From: Sphaerosporella brunnea
Taxonomy: Eukaryota > Ascomycota > Pezizomycetes > Pezizales > Pyronemataceae
Length of the DNA: 64,000 bases
NCBI GenBank assembly: GCA_008704415.1
Contig: VXIS01000149.1
Location: 1-64,000, forward strand
Direction: 5' to 3'
The notes under the pieces were generated by a model. The model saw only the letters and a program-made list of their open reading frames with translations, had not been told where the DNA came from and made no database searches. A program made the translations under genes and the position numbers. How positions within the stretch are numbered: position 1 is the stretch's first letter; every line of letters begins with the position of its first letter. Of this stretch, positions 32,652-44,825 are shown piece by piece.

Positions 32652-35600
32652 ATGAATCCTGGTACAATTAATCACCGTAGTTCTGTCTGCACATCGAAGA
32701 TGACCACGATTTCCTCATCCCAAAACAACACAATCACTCAAGTAGTTGAGAGCGAGGTGCGGGAGACGCAGTCGGAAGTACAAATGGCCGAACGGAAACC
32801 AGGACCGATTTCGCAGCTGGCGACATATGTACGCAATGTCTCACACGATGCGAGTGGTGAGCCAGTCAATCCTATCAAGTAAGTCTTTACTTCTCCCTCT
32901 GCATCTAATGAACCGTTGTTAATCCCTACTAGAATACCGGACGTAATTGCTTCTGGTATCCATGAGAAAACCCGTGAATCGTCAAAAACCGGAAAACCGC
33001 CCTTCAATGGGGCGGAGATAGGTGACCTCGTTGACGTTCTCTCCGCCGAAACCCCGAAATGGCCCTTCCTGGACGCCACAAGCTTCTGGCTTGTTGGCCG
33101 TGTTCTCATCTTTGGCGAATGCTGTCCGGCCCAGTATGAAGGCATGTATAATCTTTATGCCATGCTTCAAGTCTTTCCAAAAAAACCCCCAGAAGGGCGG
33201 CGTGCTTTCAAAGCCAGCGTTGGACAGAAAATCATCTATCCTGCCATCAGCCAGTTTTTGCGGAGCAATGGCCATCCTTTGCTCAGACGTTGGACCGGCC
33301 TTCTGGTTGCGGAGCTACTCGAGGCACCGCAAAACTACCAATTTATGCGAGCTATCCTTACGAAAAAACCGGAGCTTCTGCAGCGAGTTGGCGGGATCAT
33401 CGTTGAAGGGAATGATATTATCTTGAAGCTTGTAGCTGGAAGAGTAATTTCCGAGCTGGTTACTCACGGATCGAAGGATATCCTGAAAAAGGCACTCCCG
33501 GATGATGGCTTCGATATGCCGCTGAAAGAAATTGATGCGGAACTTCCCATTGGGTCTGGAAGCGAATGGGATGCGGAATTCACGCAGTATGCTTCGAAGA
33601 TTGAGATTTGGAGGCAGGATAATGGCTTGACGTATGTTCCTTACTTATTAAGCCAGTCTGGAACAGAGCTGACATTCATCTGATATTCAGGCTGCCGGTG
33701 GGCTTTTATGCATTGAATCTCAAGATTGACGGCGTCCTACTAGGAAGGGAAGGAAATCTCATCTGTGATGTTCACGAAATGCTGAGCATACGCATTCCGG
33801 GTACTTCAGACCATCCGCCTCGCTGGGTTGATATCGGTATAGAAAATATCGAAGCCACGATTACGACAAAAGCAGGCATGAACCAAGAGAACCAGAGTTT
33901 GAGTGTTCTCACCATACTCCTTAAAGACTTTCTGGAACAAGGCTACTTCTTCCGCATGGATATGAAGCCTGAGAACCGGATTCAAGCGGTGGCGCTTTTG
34001 CTTTATTCGGACGAGGAGCCTCTAGTCCGTGAAGATATCCTCAAGACTAGGGATTCTCGGCGAAAGAAGCTGCTCCAACAACGTGGCATAAATAACTACG
34101 CAACGGCGTGGGACGAAGAGAAGGCTACTCCAGCTGGACTATGGGTTGGGATGGAGGGGGAAATTTCATTCACCGAAGCGGAGCTTTTGCTTTCCCAACG
34201 CAGGGAAAAGATTGAAAAAGATATTCGCAGTCCTGGGCGATGCTCTCCAGAAAGCAAGGGTGATAAACAAAAAGGTTTGCTGGGTAGATTTATTGCACCT
34301 GACAGTATCAAGCTGACTGGTTTAGAATCTTACCATGCGGATTTCGAGCAGGCTTCTGTCATCGAAGAAGAAACCCAATTTAATGAGCTCTTTGCGGCCC
34401 AGGTTGATGACATGGATTTGTATGAAATCAGTGAAGGTGCTACAGCTCTCCAGAAAGAAACACCCAAGCCGTCCGAGGAAAAAATAAGGCGAACCTTTAC
34501 GCAATTTACGAAGCAATTGGATGAAATCACACCCCCGGACCTCACCGGAAAAGTTCACGCTGGTTTGGGACATAAAACGCCCACCCCTAAGTTGACCAAA
34601 CAGAGCTCCAAGCCTGCAAAACCGAAGGTCGCAACACCAAAAGAGCCATCTATGACCGCCGCACAGGACATGAGCATAGGCAGTGGGGATATCCATGGGT
34701 TCCCTTCGAATGAAGAGACGGTACAGACTCCGGTAAAGCATGCCACAAGTAGTGGAAAGCGCAAGACAGCGGTGAAGAAACCACCTGCGAAGAAGACCCA
34801 TGGTAAACAGCCAGCGTTTAAGCTGCCGGTACCGAAAAAAACTGTGGCAGAGAAAGCATCGAAGCTCCCCCCGAAACCTCCAAATCCGGACGCTGATATA
34901 TATGACTTACAAGTCTCTGAAGAGGAGGCGGAACGTCCTACCGTGCAATCTAGAGCGAAAGGAAAGGTTAAAACGGCTGGGAAGAAGCCAGTGGCATCAA
35001 AACAGCCCGTGACAAAGTCAAAGGCTACACCCGCCAAGAAAACACCACCACCACTAGCTAAAGTTTCAGGCCCTGAAGGAGATATCAATGACGCCCAGAC
35101 TGGGAGGGCGGCCGAAGGGGTTCAGAAACAAGTCAAGACCAAAGGAGGTGGAGCAAACCTCCGAAAAGCACTCAACACGAAGAAAAAGACGCACCCATTC
35201 AACGCACGCACATTTACAGATTTGGAAGAGAGTATCGCACGCAGTGCTGAAGACAAATCCTCTCCCTTGATTGCACAGGGCAAGCGAAAGATGGCTGCAG
35301 AGCAGTTGTCTGCTTCGCACAAGAAGGCAAAGATTGAAGGCGCCGAAACCGGTACCAATCCTGAGCCTTTTACAGTTGATACATCTGTGGGTCATGCTTC
35401 CAAGCAAGTGGAAAGCGGAAAGAAGCCAGGAAAGAAGACAATCCCTTCGAAACGGCCAGCTCAGGGCGATTCCAGTGATTATGAGCCAACCAAACCTCAA
35501 GAGAGCTCGAATACCCGCAGGTCAGCTCGACTGAGGAACGCAGCCCCGAAGAACCTCAGAGTTTCTTCCTCTTCCTCACCTTCCGAGTTTGAGAATGATT

Positions 35601-38231
35601 CATCAGAAAAGGGTAGTGGTGGAGAAACCGACCCCTCATCCTCTCCTGGGTTGTCCTCTGCCAAGACGAGTGTCTACAAAGCTCAAGGGACTCCGAATTC
35701 GCCGCAACAGGAACGGGAAATTGGGCCTCATCGGAAGAAGCAAAAAACCGCAACTACCGTAACGAACCCGGAGGCTTTGACGAGCAAGACTAGCCAGCGT
35801 GAAAAGAATCCAGCGCTAATTGCTTCTCCGGAGGACGATCATGCGGTGGTGGTGGCTCCCGGCCAGAGTTCCAATCAAGAACCCCTTGCCGAGCCTATTG
35901 AGGACACCAGAGAAATACTACAGATGTCGAAAGAGCCTGAAATTTCTGAGATTCCCCAGCAGTTGCAGGCCGTTCAACAAATGGACCCCAGGGAAGAAGG
36001 GGGCACAGTTCAGGAGCCTCTAGGTCCTGCTGAGATTCAGGAAGATGATTCTGTTGACAGCGAAGTCCTCTCGAGGGGCCCTGTAGTAGAGGATGGCAAG
36101 GCCGAAGCGTCAGAGGTGCCGGAGAAGATACAGCCTCCTAAAGAACCAAAGCTTAAGACGCCATGTTCGGTAGACGGCAAGGTTCCCACCGACGAGAAAT
36201 TGGTCCAAAAGCCGCAGACCACTACCCTTGAGAAGAGACTGCCAGATATATTACCTGAACCTTTGGATGAGAAGCGCCCATCCTTGAAAGTCCCCGATAT
36301 TCCTGAAACTCGTCCTGTGCCTTTGGAAGAAGAGAATCTGACACCACTGGCGGTGGAGGTAGTTGAGGAACAAAGTAAATCACTGCCTTTACCCCAATAC
36401 TTGGAGACGGAACAGGATGTGCTTGTTCTGGATGAACGTGCGCGTGTTCTCCCTATGGCTTTCCCTAAGCCCCTAGAGACGACTGTTCATAGCAGCTCGG
36501 AGGAAGGCAGACCTGTCATCGACTCAGCCGCACCGACCCCTCCAACACCGACGATCCCGCCTGCCGTGGACTCGTCGTACGTGCTCAGTGATCCGGACCT
36601 GGCAGAGCCAACCGAATCTGGTTCTTTCTTGGATGGTGGCTTCACCACTCAGACCAAAGTCTATGCAAAGAGAGTCAGGGTCTTTATTGTCGAAGACGGT
36701 GATGAAGATGTTGTTTTCAAGACGCATTCCGATGGGGAGATTCGGTCCAGCCCTCAACCTAAACGTAAGAGAACAGTAAGTCTGCTTTTGCCTCTTTCTA
36801 CTCCATGGGACTTAGTTAACCCTATTTTTAGGTCGATCATACTGGAAGTCCGCTGCCAAAAACGCATTCGTCTCAAGAGGCCATGAGAAAAGCTAACAAT
36901 ACGGCGGTGAAAGTGTGTCAAACCTCAGCTCTGTCCTTCAGGCTTAAGAAAAAGGACGAGAAGCTGCAAACTCCTGACGAGAGCGGTGAATCGGAGCAGT
37001 CTCCAACTCCGGATATACCCGAAGCTTCAAGCTTTTCCAGATTCCAAGAGGCGCAGGAGGTTTCTGCTGACCGCGGGATTTCTCTGGAGACAGCAATCCA
37101 AATCGGCTCCAGCTCGGAGGCTTCTGGAGGGTATTCAACTTCGGATAGTGAACTTTCCCCATTGCCGAAAGGTTTCTTTACGCCGGCCAAGAAGAGTAAT
37201 CCGCCTTCCAGCGCTACTCATGGCTTCACTTCTAGTGCGAGCATGAGAACGGAAAAGTTCGTGAGGTTTGCTCGGCTCCCCAAGCCCTCCGCGATTGAAA
37301 ATCCTGTCGCAAAAGCAGAATTTGCGAGGAAGGCTGCCGAGATAAAGACCAAAGCCACCTCTCCAAAGCGGCCGACAATATTTGCCGCAAATTGCGAAGT
37401 TGCTAGAGTTCAAGGCGATTACCACACTCCAAAGGCAAAGGGCACTGGCCACGTTGGTACTTCCGGCAAGGGTTCTCGCGAGCGGCCGACTTCAGTGCAT
37501 AAAATGGATGAAAAGACGATTAAAGCTTCCCATTCGTCTGCAAACACTTCCAGGGATTTTAAGAGCCCCCGTGGCTTTGAAGGGCTCGCAAATCCTTTTA
37601 AGAGCAATGCTTTCTGGAAGGGAAACGATAAATCAGACACGTCCAAACCCCCGATCAAGTCCTTTGCCAGGGGTAGAGGGGATAGCAAGGGGTCGGATCC
37701 AAACACTTCTGAGCTTGAGAGCTCTGGGTCCGACTTCGATTCAGACGATGAATCCTCGGACAACGACTCTTCGGCTGGCGAGGAAAAAGGACGTTGGGGT
37801 AATTTGTTACCCCAACACCACCAAGGGACTCTGAGCGTGCTCGATAAGATAACCAAGGTATGAACTACTGTGAGTCTTGCAATGAACGAAAATAACTGAC
37901 CTGGTAACAGCATTGGATGTTCTACCTTATGTCCGGTGAAGATCGTGCCCACGAGGCGATCAAGGCCTACGAAAAGCACGCGGACACCGCCATCGCCCAC
38001 CTCGGAAATGTCCACACCCAGGAGTACCAGGTGTTCTCGTCGAACATGCACGTAGTCAAAACTAGGCTCGCGGAAAAGTGTCAGGCTACGAGAGATGCCC
38101 TGCAGACTGTTGCTCAGACTCACGGTCCGGGCTTGAAGGCGGTTCTGGAACGCTGTGATCGGATACATGATGCCCGGATGATAGGTATTCAGAAGTTGAG
38201 AAATCGGAGAAAGCAGGGGTTGATTTGCTAA
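32652..38231 (+). CDS. Large protein with Red1/SYCP2-like axis architecture
   Basis: Model: 32652-32878, 32933-33631, 33691-36775, 36832-37857 and 37911-38231, 1785 residues, with four exact introns (53-59 nt). An alternative start is the ATG at 32700. After a short disordered N terminus comes a helical, repeat-like domain (residues about 77-305; WPFLDATSFWLVGRV, LLRRWTGLLVAELLEAP, LVAGRVISELVTHG), then a beta-rich PH-like module (about 310-450; LPVGFYALNLKIDGVLLG, PRWVDIGIENIEATI). Then follows a very long charged, Ser/Pro/Lys-rich disordered middle with basic patches (RRSARLRN), and a C-terminal helical block (last 107 residues, HWMFYLMSGEDRAHEAI to the end) able to form a coiled coil. ARM-like domain, PH-like domain, disordered middle and C-terminal coiled coil is the layout of meiotic axis core proteins. 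The assignment is inference from architecture, and the gene model itself is firm. Confidence 0.85.
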
Positions 38232-39460
38232 GGATTTCGTGGATTGTTTGACTAAATACCCAAGTACATATGTATCTTTACTCTTGCACTATTTGATGGA
38301 TGCATGGCTTTGATATGTGGCTATTTGAGGTGTTTTGCGAATTTCTCTTTTTTTCATGGATATACTGGGGGATATATCGATATTTGCTCGGTAGAGGGAT
38401 ATTATGGACATCTACTTGTAGTTGGCATCTACCGCAATTGTGGGGTAGTGTGATGAGGGCAAGGAGAATTATAATGCCTTAATCCTGAATTTATCTCTGT
38501 TCGCTACACTTTACGTTGTCTCAGCCAATCACAATTTTCGGAGCTTGGCGCTCGGCCGCCAGAGTACTCTTCACATTTCCCCCTGCTCGAGACCACTCAA
38601 AATTTGATGGGCGTCGCTGGTTGCCACACTACTAAGCCTTGATCACATGGATCCGCTATCACACCGTACGGTAGTTTAGCGTTTTTTCTGTAATGGAGAA
38701 AGGGGTATGTGTGGTCATATTTTATCACTCGCCGCACTCCGCCCTTACTGCCCGCTTTCACCTGCCGGCTTTCACCTGCCGGCTCTCGCTCGCACGGCGG
38801 TACCGGCTCGTCGACTTCACACAGTTGAAATAAAGGTCGAAGCGTCCCAGGGAATAAATCCATCCATGTGAGAAGCGAAAGGATAAGCGCAACAAATACC
38901 TTCCACCCCTAGTTATGTAGGAAGCGGCGACTCGAGAATAGATCAGCCGTGAAGAGGTGTTGAGCCTTTTCCAGGAACTGCTGGACTATGGGGACCTTTT
39001 TTTTTTACAGATTGAACAATTATTACTAGCCCAACAGAGCAGCTTATAAGCTTACGCCGCTAGTTGACCACTGCACACACTATATTAGCACGGTTACAAC
39101 AGGAAACCACCAGCAACCCAATGGCCGGCAGCACGGATAGTGTGGGTACCATGCATGTTCTAGGAACAGCTCCGACTCACTCACGAGGGTTTTGGTGATT
39201 CTGGTTGATTTGCGGAGATGATAGGTCATGAAAAGGCTGAGAGCCGCTGGGTTGAGGCGGTGACGGGAGGTTGGTTCACATGTTTATGACATTGCGGAGG
39301 ATGTTCACGATCAGTGCACAATTGAAATCGGATCGAAGTGCTAGTGATGCACATACGGATGAGGTGATTGACTTGGTACAATAACAAAAAACCCGCGTAT
39401 ATCGTTGCGTTCTGCTATGGGGTAGGACACGTCTGTCAAGTATTGCTATCGGAGTCTTTA
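38232..39460. other. Intergenic region
   Basis: Holds repeat copy 2 (38522-38625). A minus frame at 38597-38863 partly overlaps that repeat and has no recognised family. Confidence 0.4.
38522..38625 (+). repeat. Dispersed repeat, copy 2
   Basis: Partner of 26884-26970. The best-conserved core is CTTGGCGCTCGGCCGCCAGA. Confidence 0.5.
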
Positions 39461-39615
39461 TCCCTCGCAGTGCCGAAAGTGCCCAATACGACTACGTTAC
39501 ACCAAGTGAGTTGACATTTGATAGAGAATATGATGAGGGCAATGGGCCAAAGAACCGTTCATTATATAACTCGTTAGCGTAACGTCATATTGGGCACTTT
39601 CGACACTGCGAGGGA
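39461..39615. mobile_element. TA-flanked MITE, 155 bp
   Basis: Inverted repeats of about 36 bp beginning TCCCTCGCAGTGCCGAAAGT, with single mismatches, TA at 39459-39460 and 39616-39617. No coding capacity. Confidence 0.8.
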
Positions 39616-39617
39616 TA

Positions 39618-40642
39618 GTACAAATTATGGGAGATGTCCAGTTGATATACTACTTATTCGTTGAGAATGCCACAATGATACCACGGTCTACAGAACGCGC
39701 ACCCCTAATATCACATTTGTCTTTATACCGCCGTTTTCATGAGTGCAGTGTCATCACTAGCTGAACTTAAGGGAGTTTGGCTGAAGACCAGCGAATATCA
39801 TAATAACTGCGAGTTTTACTGCTACAGTCACGGCATTGTAAGAGTTACTTTTGTCAGCAGAATCTTGGATGCAATTTCCACAAGCTTTGGGGGTGCTAGC
39901 CGCTTTATGTCGCGTTGATGCGGGTGATTAGTGGGTGATGATGATGAGGATCATGTCGGGGGTCGTGATGGTGTTAATAGTGCGGCGATCGATGCCCCCT
40001 GCATCGCCGCCCCGGCAGCCGCCCACTGTGGCTGAGGATTGAACAGAATACCGTAGCAATTCCGTGTTCAAATCGTTCTTCTATTCATTGCACCGGGCAT
40101 TGAAAAAGCGATGCGCATTTGGTGGAAAGATTTCTCATTTGTGCAGTGGTAGTGCTGTATAATGGGGGTCTTTGCTGTAATGCGGGCGCAGGAGGCCTGA
40201 ACGCGGCTGAGATTCCGAACAAACCGTTGACGTTGACATTGACATTGCTGTAGGATGCGTTGATTTTCGCTGTTTGCCAGTGTTTGGTGTCGCGTCGTTG
40301 GTTGGGTATGATGTCAATTCTTCCCGGACGCCATCCGACGTTTCTCACGGATCATCATCAACGGTCACTGACGGTAATTTACGCTGACTCAGCGTCATTT
40401 ATCGAGCCCTACTGGCGGGATCTGGCGCCGCAACCACCACCCCGCAACGCCGCCCGTTGCCATGCGTAGCCAGCGTACTTTTCAGCGCGACACTGGGCAT
40501 TGGGGGCCACGCGATAGTAGATAGCTCAACTTAGACCGCAACGTCCCACCATCCCACCCTGGTGCCAGGATCGCGTCACGACAAATCTATCCTGAAGTCC
40601 ATATTCCGACTGGCTGATTCGGAGAGCAAGAAAAGCATCGCC
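39618..40642. other. Upstream region of the HNH gene
   Basis: No gene was recognised. GATGATGA-type simple sequence occurs near 39937-39952. Confidence 0.4.
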
Positions 40643-41807
40643 ATGGAGGATGACATTCCTCCCCTTAGCCCGATAACTGCTGCTCCAAGGGCCAAACTCG
40701 CTCCGCTCCGCATCAAAACCGATGTGGATCCGACTTCCAGAGAATCGCTATCCGCGTCCACAACCAGCAGTCTCCCCGACTCAGTCTTGTCAGATGCACC
40801 TCCTTCGACAACTCAGTTTCTAGAAAAGCAGGCCACTGCCCTAAAGATCCTCGATGAGTACATCCCAGAGAGTCCATTCGACAAAACAGTGAACATCTTG
40901 CGAGCTATGATAAAACATATCCCTACCCTGGGAAAAGAAGAAGTCTTTACCGATATCGCCAAAGAGCCGGATCTTGCGGAACTCTCTCGTCACTACATGA
41001 ACTTTGTTGTCTTTCCTCGTAAGTTATCGCTTCAGCTGCCTCGTCGAGCAGGGCTAAGCCAGCATGCAGTCCGAGCCAAAGGTAACAGCACCCCGGCAGC
41101 TTGGTCCTTGTCTTCGAGATCCTTTGAAGACTCCTTACCGGAAGGCGAGTTCGAGTCGCAACAGGCCCGCTTAAAAAAGGATTGCCTGCGACGAGATAAC
41201 GGATGCTGTTTGATCAGCGGATTATTAGATCCTTCCTTCGACAGCGATCCGAGCAAGGAGACTATCGAAACGGAGGCCGCACACATTGTCCCATTTGCCA
41301 TGGCATCGTTTTCCGAAGTACAGAGACCATGGGCGGAGCAGATATGGTCCGAAATTCACCGATTGTTCCCGGATGCCAAGGATTTTAAGCCAGAGCATAT
41401 AAACGATCCATCAAACTGCTTAACACTCGAAGCAACTCTCCACAAACAATTCGGCAAACTGAACTGGGCTCTAGAACTTACGGCAACATTTCATGCTGGT
41501 TTACCTTGTCAACATACTAATTGCGGTACATAGACCAAGCCGAACACTTACAAATTTGTAAGCTTTTCAAAACTACCTTCCGGAATTCGAAGAATCATTG
41601 GGCAAAAACACCTTCGTGGCCCACGACGGCCGCTACCCCTTACCCCGCCCATCACTCCTAAATCTCCATGCGGCTGTAGCCCACATCTACCACGCGTCAG
41701 GTATGTCGGACGATTTCGAGCAAATTCTCGAGGCGCGCACGCAGATCACTTGCCTTGCCCCCGACGGTAGTACCCCAATCGCACAGGTGCTGATGATGGT
41801 GATTTAA
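40643..41807 (+). CDS. HNH-endonuclease-domain fungal protein
   Basis: Preferred model: 40643-41018, 41070-41498 and 41563-41807, 349 residues. Residues 1-60 are disordered. A helical region follows (LKILDEYIPESPFDKTVNIL), then an HNH_2-type domain: CLISGLLDPSF, EAAHIVPFAMASF with the HNH histidine, INDPSNCLTLEATLHKQFG, and the C-terminal FVAHDGRYPLPRPS and LAPDGSTPIAQVL. This family is multicopy and poorly characterised in filamentous fungi and is predicted to bind a metal and cut nucleic acid. The second intron is unusual. Family-like residues TKPNTYKFVSF lie inside it (41534-41564), upstream of a run of four T that puts the rest out of frame. A GC-AG intron 41483-41533 would keep these residues but needs a frameshift. 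The GT-AG intron 41499-41562 skips them and restores the frame. Confidence 0.75.
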
Positions 41808-41956
41808 ACTGGATATGAAAAAATATTTGATGGCAAACCGTTGTGTAACCGCTCCCCATTTACCCTTTTACCTTAAATACTGCTTGTACAGCGCTAGCAC
41901 TGCTCTTGTGCTCTGCATCGCTTGCTTTGCCGTGCTACCTTCGCAACCCGACAAAC

Positions 41957-42476
41957 ATGGCACCGACGACCTTTTTCTCCAGTAGCCAGCACTCTAAAGA
42001 CACTTCTCCCTCGGTGGGAGCCCCATCATCCTCTTCACCTCCATCCTTCACCCAATCCTCCTCTAGTCCCGAGACTGCATCTCAATCAGCCGTTTTCTTG
42101 TCTGCAGAAGCTCACCATACTACTACTACCACACCGACAATGACCACTACGAGTGCACGCTGTAATATTCCGTCGTGTCCCTGTCTGAAGGGGATCTTTA
42201 AGTTGCCCTTGGGGTCTGCTACGTTCTCATCTGCAACTTTGTTCTGTGCTCGCTCTGGCTGCAACCACACTCTAGCGGACCATGATGATTCCACTAACGA
42301 AGGTAAGCTGGTATCCTCTTGTCCCTTTTGCATTTTTGTTGAAGCACATTGATTGAGTATCGGCGGATGCAGCATCCTCCAATAACAAGCAACCCGCCAC
42401 GGATGAGGGCAATATATTCGTCAGCAAGAAGAAATTTAAGTACTACCCCCAATTATCGGTATTTCGGTTTACCTGA
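41957..42476 (+). CDS. Small Cys/His protein, possible zinc-binding
   Basis: Model: 41957-42302 and 42373-42476, 149 residues, with intron 42303-42372 (GTAAGC...TGCAG). The first 70 residues are Ser/Pro/Thr-rich and disordered. Then comes a compact block with CNIPSCPC, FCARSGCNHTLADHD, giving five cysteines and two histidines spaced as a plausible zinc site, followed by a charged tail (VSKKKFKYYPQ). The family was not recognised. It may be the N-terminal part of a larger protein that once included the P-loop segment just downstream, but no usable intron joins them. Confidence 0.45.
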
Positions 42477-42500
42477 TACAATGTAGCGTTTGGAAATCAA

Positions 42501-42704
42501 ATGGTTCTAAGGACTAGTCTTGTCGATCAAGTAATCTTCCGCGTTCTTGAACTCAACTTCGTAATCGTACGCGGAACACCAGCCGTTGGAAAGACTACGC
42601 TTTCCAGATTGATGCCTGAGGCCGGCAACAACGCTCCTGGTAGGAGTTTCAGCCTGGCCGGCCTAACCACAAATTCACTGGAAGTGCAGTCCACTTTAGG
42701 GTGA
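42501..42704 (+). pseudogene. Fragment of a P-loop NTPase
   Basis: A 67-codon frame reads FVIVRGTPAVGKTTLSRLM, with a Walker A motif (GTPAVGKT) preceded by a hydrophobic strand, as in multicopy fungal NTPases with RGTPGSGKT-type loops. No Walker B or downstream domain follows before stops, so it is a fragment. Confidence 0.5.
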
Positions 42705-43286
42705 GCTCGTCAGCTCATATCAAGTGACCAACCGGACGGCTTGCCATGAGGATAGAACAGTTCTTGTAGCTGATAGGTCTATATCGGTCTCGCTTGAAAA
42801 GCATGCGGTTTGTTATAGAGTATGTTTGTAAGTCCGTTCCAAGGGTCTCGCACCAAATTTCGCCCTGTGGCAAGCGTTTGCGTGTGAACTGTAGACTGGC
42901 CGGCGGTAATGAGCGAGTATTCCAAAGAGAACAGCCCTCAGCGGGACTCGTGTCCGACTCCGGGGCTCATGCTCGTGTGAGGCTTGGGCGTGTGCCAGAT
43001 AACTGCCGGTAGGTCAGCAGATTACCTGCAGCATTGTATGTGCTGGAAAGTAAAGAGCTCTCTTGGATCAATATTCACCTCGCACTTAGGTACTGAAGTA
43101 GGTACACAAGCCACCTCGTCCAAAGCATGAGGAAAAAATAAAAACACAGACACATAGCAAGGACGCCTAAAGCAGTCACCATCGATGCCAGCTTTGGGGC
43201 TAATTGGGATAACGCAGGTAGCCTCGCCGAAAAAAAAAGAAAAACAAACCACACCGCCTCCCCACCGCCTGCAGCTGCACCTCCTA
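42705..43286. other. Gap without a supported gene
   Basis: No recognisable feature was found between the P-loop fragment and the 43287 gene. Confidence 0.4.
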
Positions 43287-43649
43287 CTAGAGCCCACCGC
43301 CGCCGCGGCTATACGCCACAACGCCTTCGACGCCCGCACCCTGTGCCAGCCATACACGTAAAATTGGATCAACAGTTCCGTCGCCGTGGTGCTCGTAGCT
43401 AGCTAGAGCCGAGGCTGGAAGCGAGACCGCAACTGATTGACCGGATCTCCCGCAGCCCCCAAACACAGCTGCTGAAGCTTGAGCTTGAGGGGTACTTGAT
43501 GCTTGCGGACCTGGGAAGTCAAGTCCGCGAGATAGAAGAGCGTCGTGGTGAATTGCAAGTGATTGAAGAAGTGAAGCTCGAAAATCTGGAACGTCGGTAG
43601 GCAGTGGGAGGAGCGCTAATGGAGACGTCGTTGGTGAAGTAGAAGACAT
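43287..43649 (-). CDS. Duplicated small protein, copy 1 (unknown function)
   Basis: Single-exon frame of 120 residues starting at an ATG (43649). It aligns along its whole length with the 46215-46565 frame. Shared blocks are PLPTDVPD(F/Y)RASLLQSL, AIH(H/Y)DALLS.GLD.PGPQ, VSLPAS.LAS.EHHGD.TVDP and EGVVAYSR.GGG. The middle Ala/Ser-rich part varies. No signal peptide, membrane segment or known domain. Retention of frame and amino acids in both copies, with changes elsewhere, argues that this is coding. It may be a dispersed gene family or carried by an unrecognised element. Confidence 0.6.
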   Translation of the reverse strand: MSSTSPTTSPLALLPLPTDVPDFRASLLQSLAIHHDALLSRGLDFPGPQASSTPQAQASAAVFGGCGRSGQSVAVSLPASALASYEHHGDGTVDPILRVWLAQGAGVEGVVAYSRGGGGL

Positions 43650-44265
43650 TTCTCGTGGTTTGTGTTCTTTCGTAAAGAGTTGATTCTAATTGAATGAAAG
43701 CCTAAGCCTCGACCAGGCTCAAGTTCGAGAAAAAAGGATGGACAGTGAGGGGACAGTGAGTCGGGATGAGCTATGTAGAGGAGGAACCAAATCTTACATA
43801 CAGCCAACGTAGTCAACTTGAGTCTTTACCGTAATATGCAAGCTTGCTACAATAACCAACCTCTCGTTTGCTGCACGAGCGGTCACTCTGAACCTGTGTG
43901 AATCCTCAACTTCCCGTCTATAGAGGCCGTTAAGGGCTTAGAACGGGGTATTTAAATGACGGGGATAGAAGGGGGGTGCTATATACATAGCAAATATCTA
44001 TACCGGCGAAGGAAACAGCGATTTCTTCCCCGCCGAGCTCAAGGTGCTCTCGGCCGGCCCCCGATTTCTCATGCCGAAATCTTGTTAGGGTCTTTGTTCC
44101 CTAGCTGCCCAGCAATAACAGTGCTCTCATGACGGCCTACAACACTTAACTTCCCCTTCAAGGCTGTGGTTTTGGATCCGGTGTTGTAGCTGTTGTAGCA
44201 GGACAGCTTCCCCCTTATTAAGAAAAGTCGTGAATGCGGACAAGGAGATTCAGCGCTATAGGCCT
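43650..44265. other. Gap between duplicated gene and LINE
   Basis: No recognisable feature. Confidence 0.4.
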
Positions 44266-44825
44266 TTTTTTTGTTTTTTGTTTTTGTTTTAATCATAATG
44301 TATTCGGCCGCTTGCGGCCATGACATATATAGAAAGGAACTACATGCTGCCCCTAGGCTCGAGTCCTACTGTGGGGCTTACGTTCCTAAGGAAAAGGACC
44401 AAGGAAATAGAGCATGATCGTACCAAGGAGACTCGTAGAGAAGGTATAGGAAATAGAGACATTGTCAAGGAGAAAACATATTAGGCCACGTCCCCACTTT
44501 GGTGCTGTCCAAGAAGGCAAGCACCGCCTCCATACAGCGCTCGTCGTACAACAGGACCCTGATGGTCGTATTCGTCTTCCGTCTTTCTTGCCCATCTTGC
44601 CCCCTTGTTTGTCTTGATTCTTTTTTGTGGCGTCGGCCACAGCTTCCCACAGCACTGCTTGCTCTCTCTTCCATCTTGCGCAGGACTTGAACAGGTGTTC
44701 TCTCGTCCGGACTGGTTTGCCTGCGCAGAACCAGCATTTGTCGTCCTCGCGGCGACCTGTCCGGTGCAGGTAATCAGTGCAGGTAATCGGAGAAGACTGT
44801 TTTTCAACGACAGCCAATCAAGGAT
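44266..44825 (-). mobile_element. 5'-truncated LINE 3' end
   Basis: The minus strand encodes the LINE C-terminal knuckle (DDKCWFCAGKPVRTREHLF, 44660-44760), then the 3' UTR, hairpin (44306-44319) and a T-rich (A-tail complement) end at about 44266-44291. The 5' boundary is approximate. Confidence 0.83.

Noticed and set aside
38597..38863. 88-codon minus frame
   Set aside because: Overlaps a dispersed repeat and has no start context or similarity.
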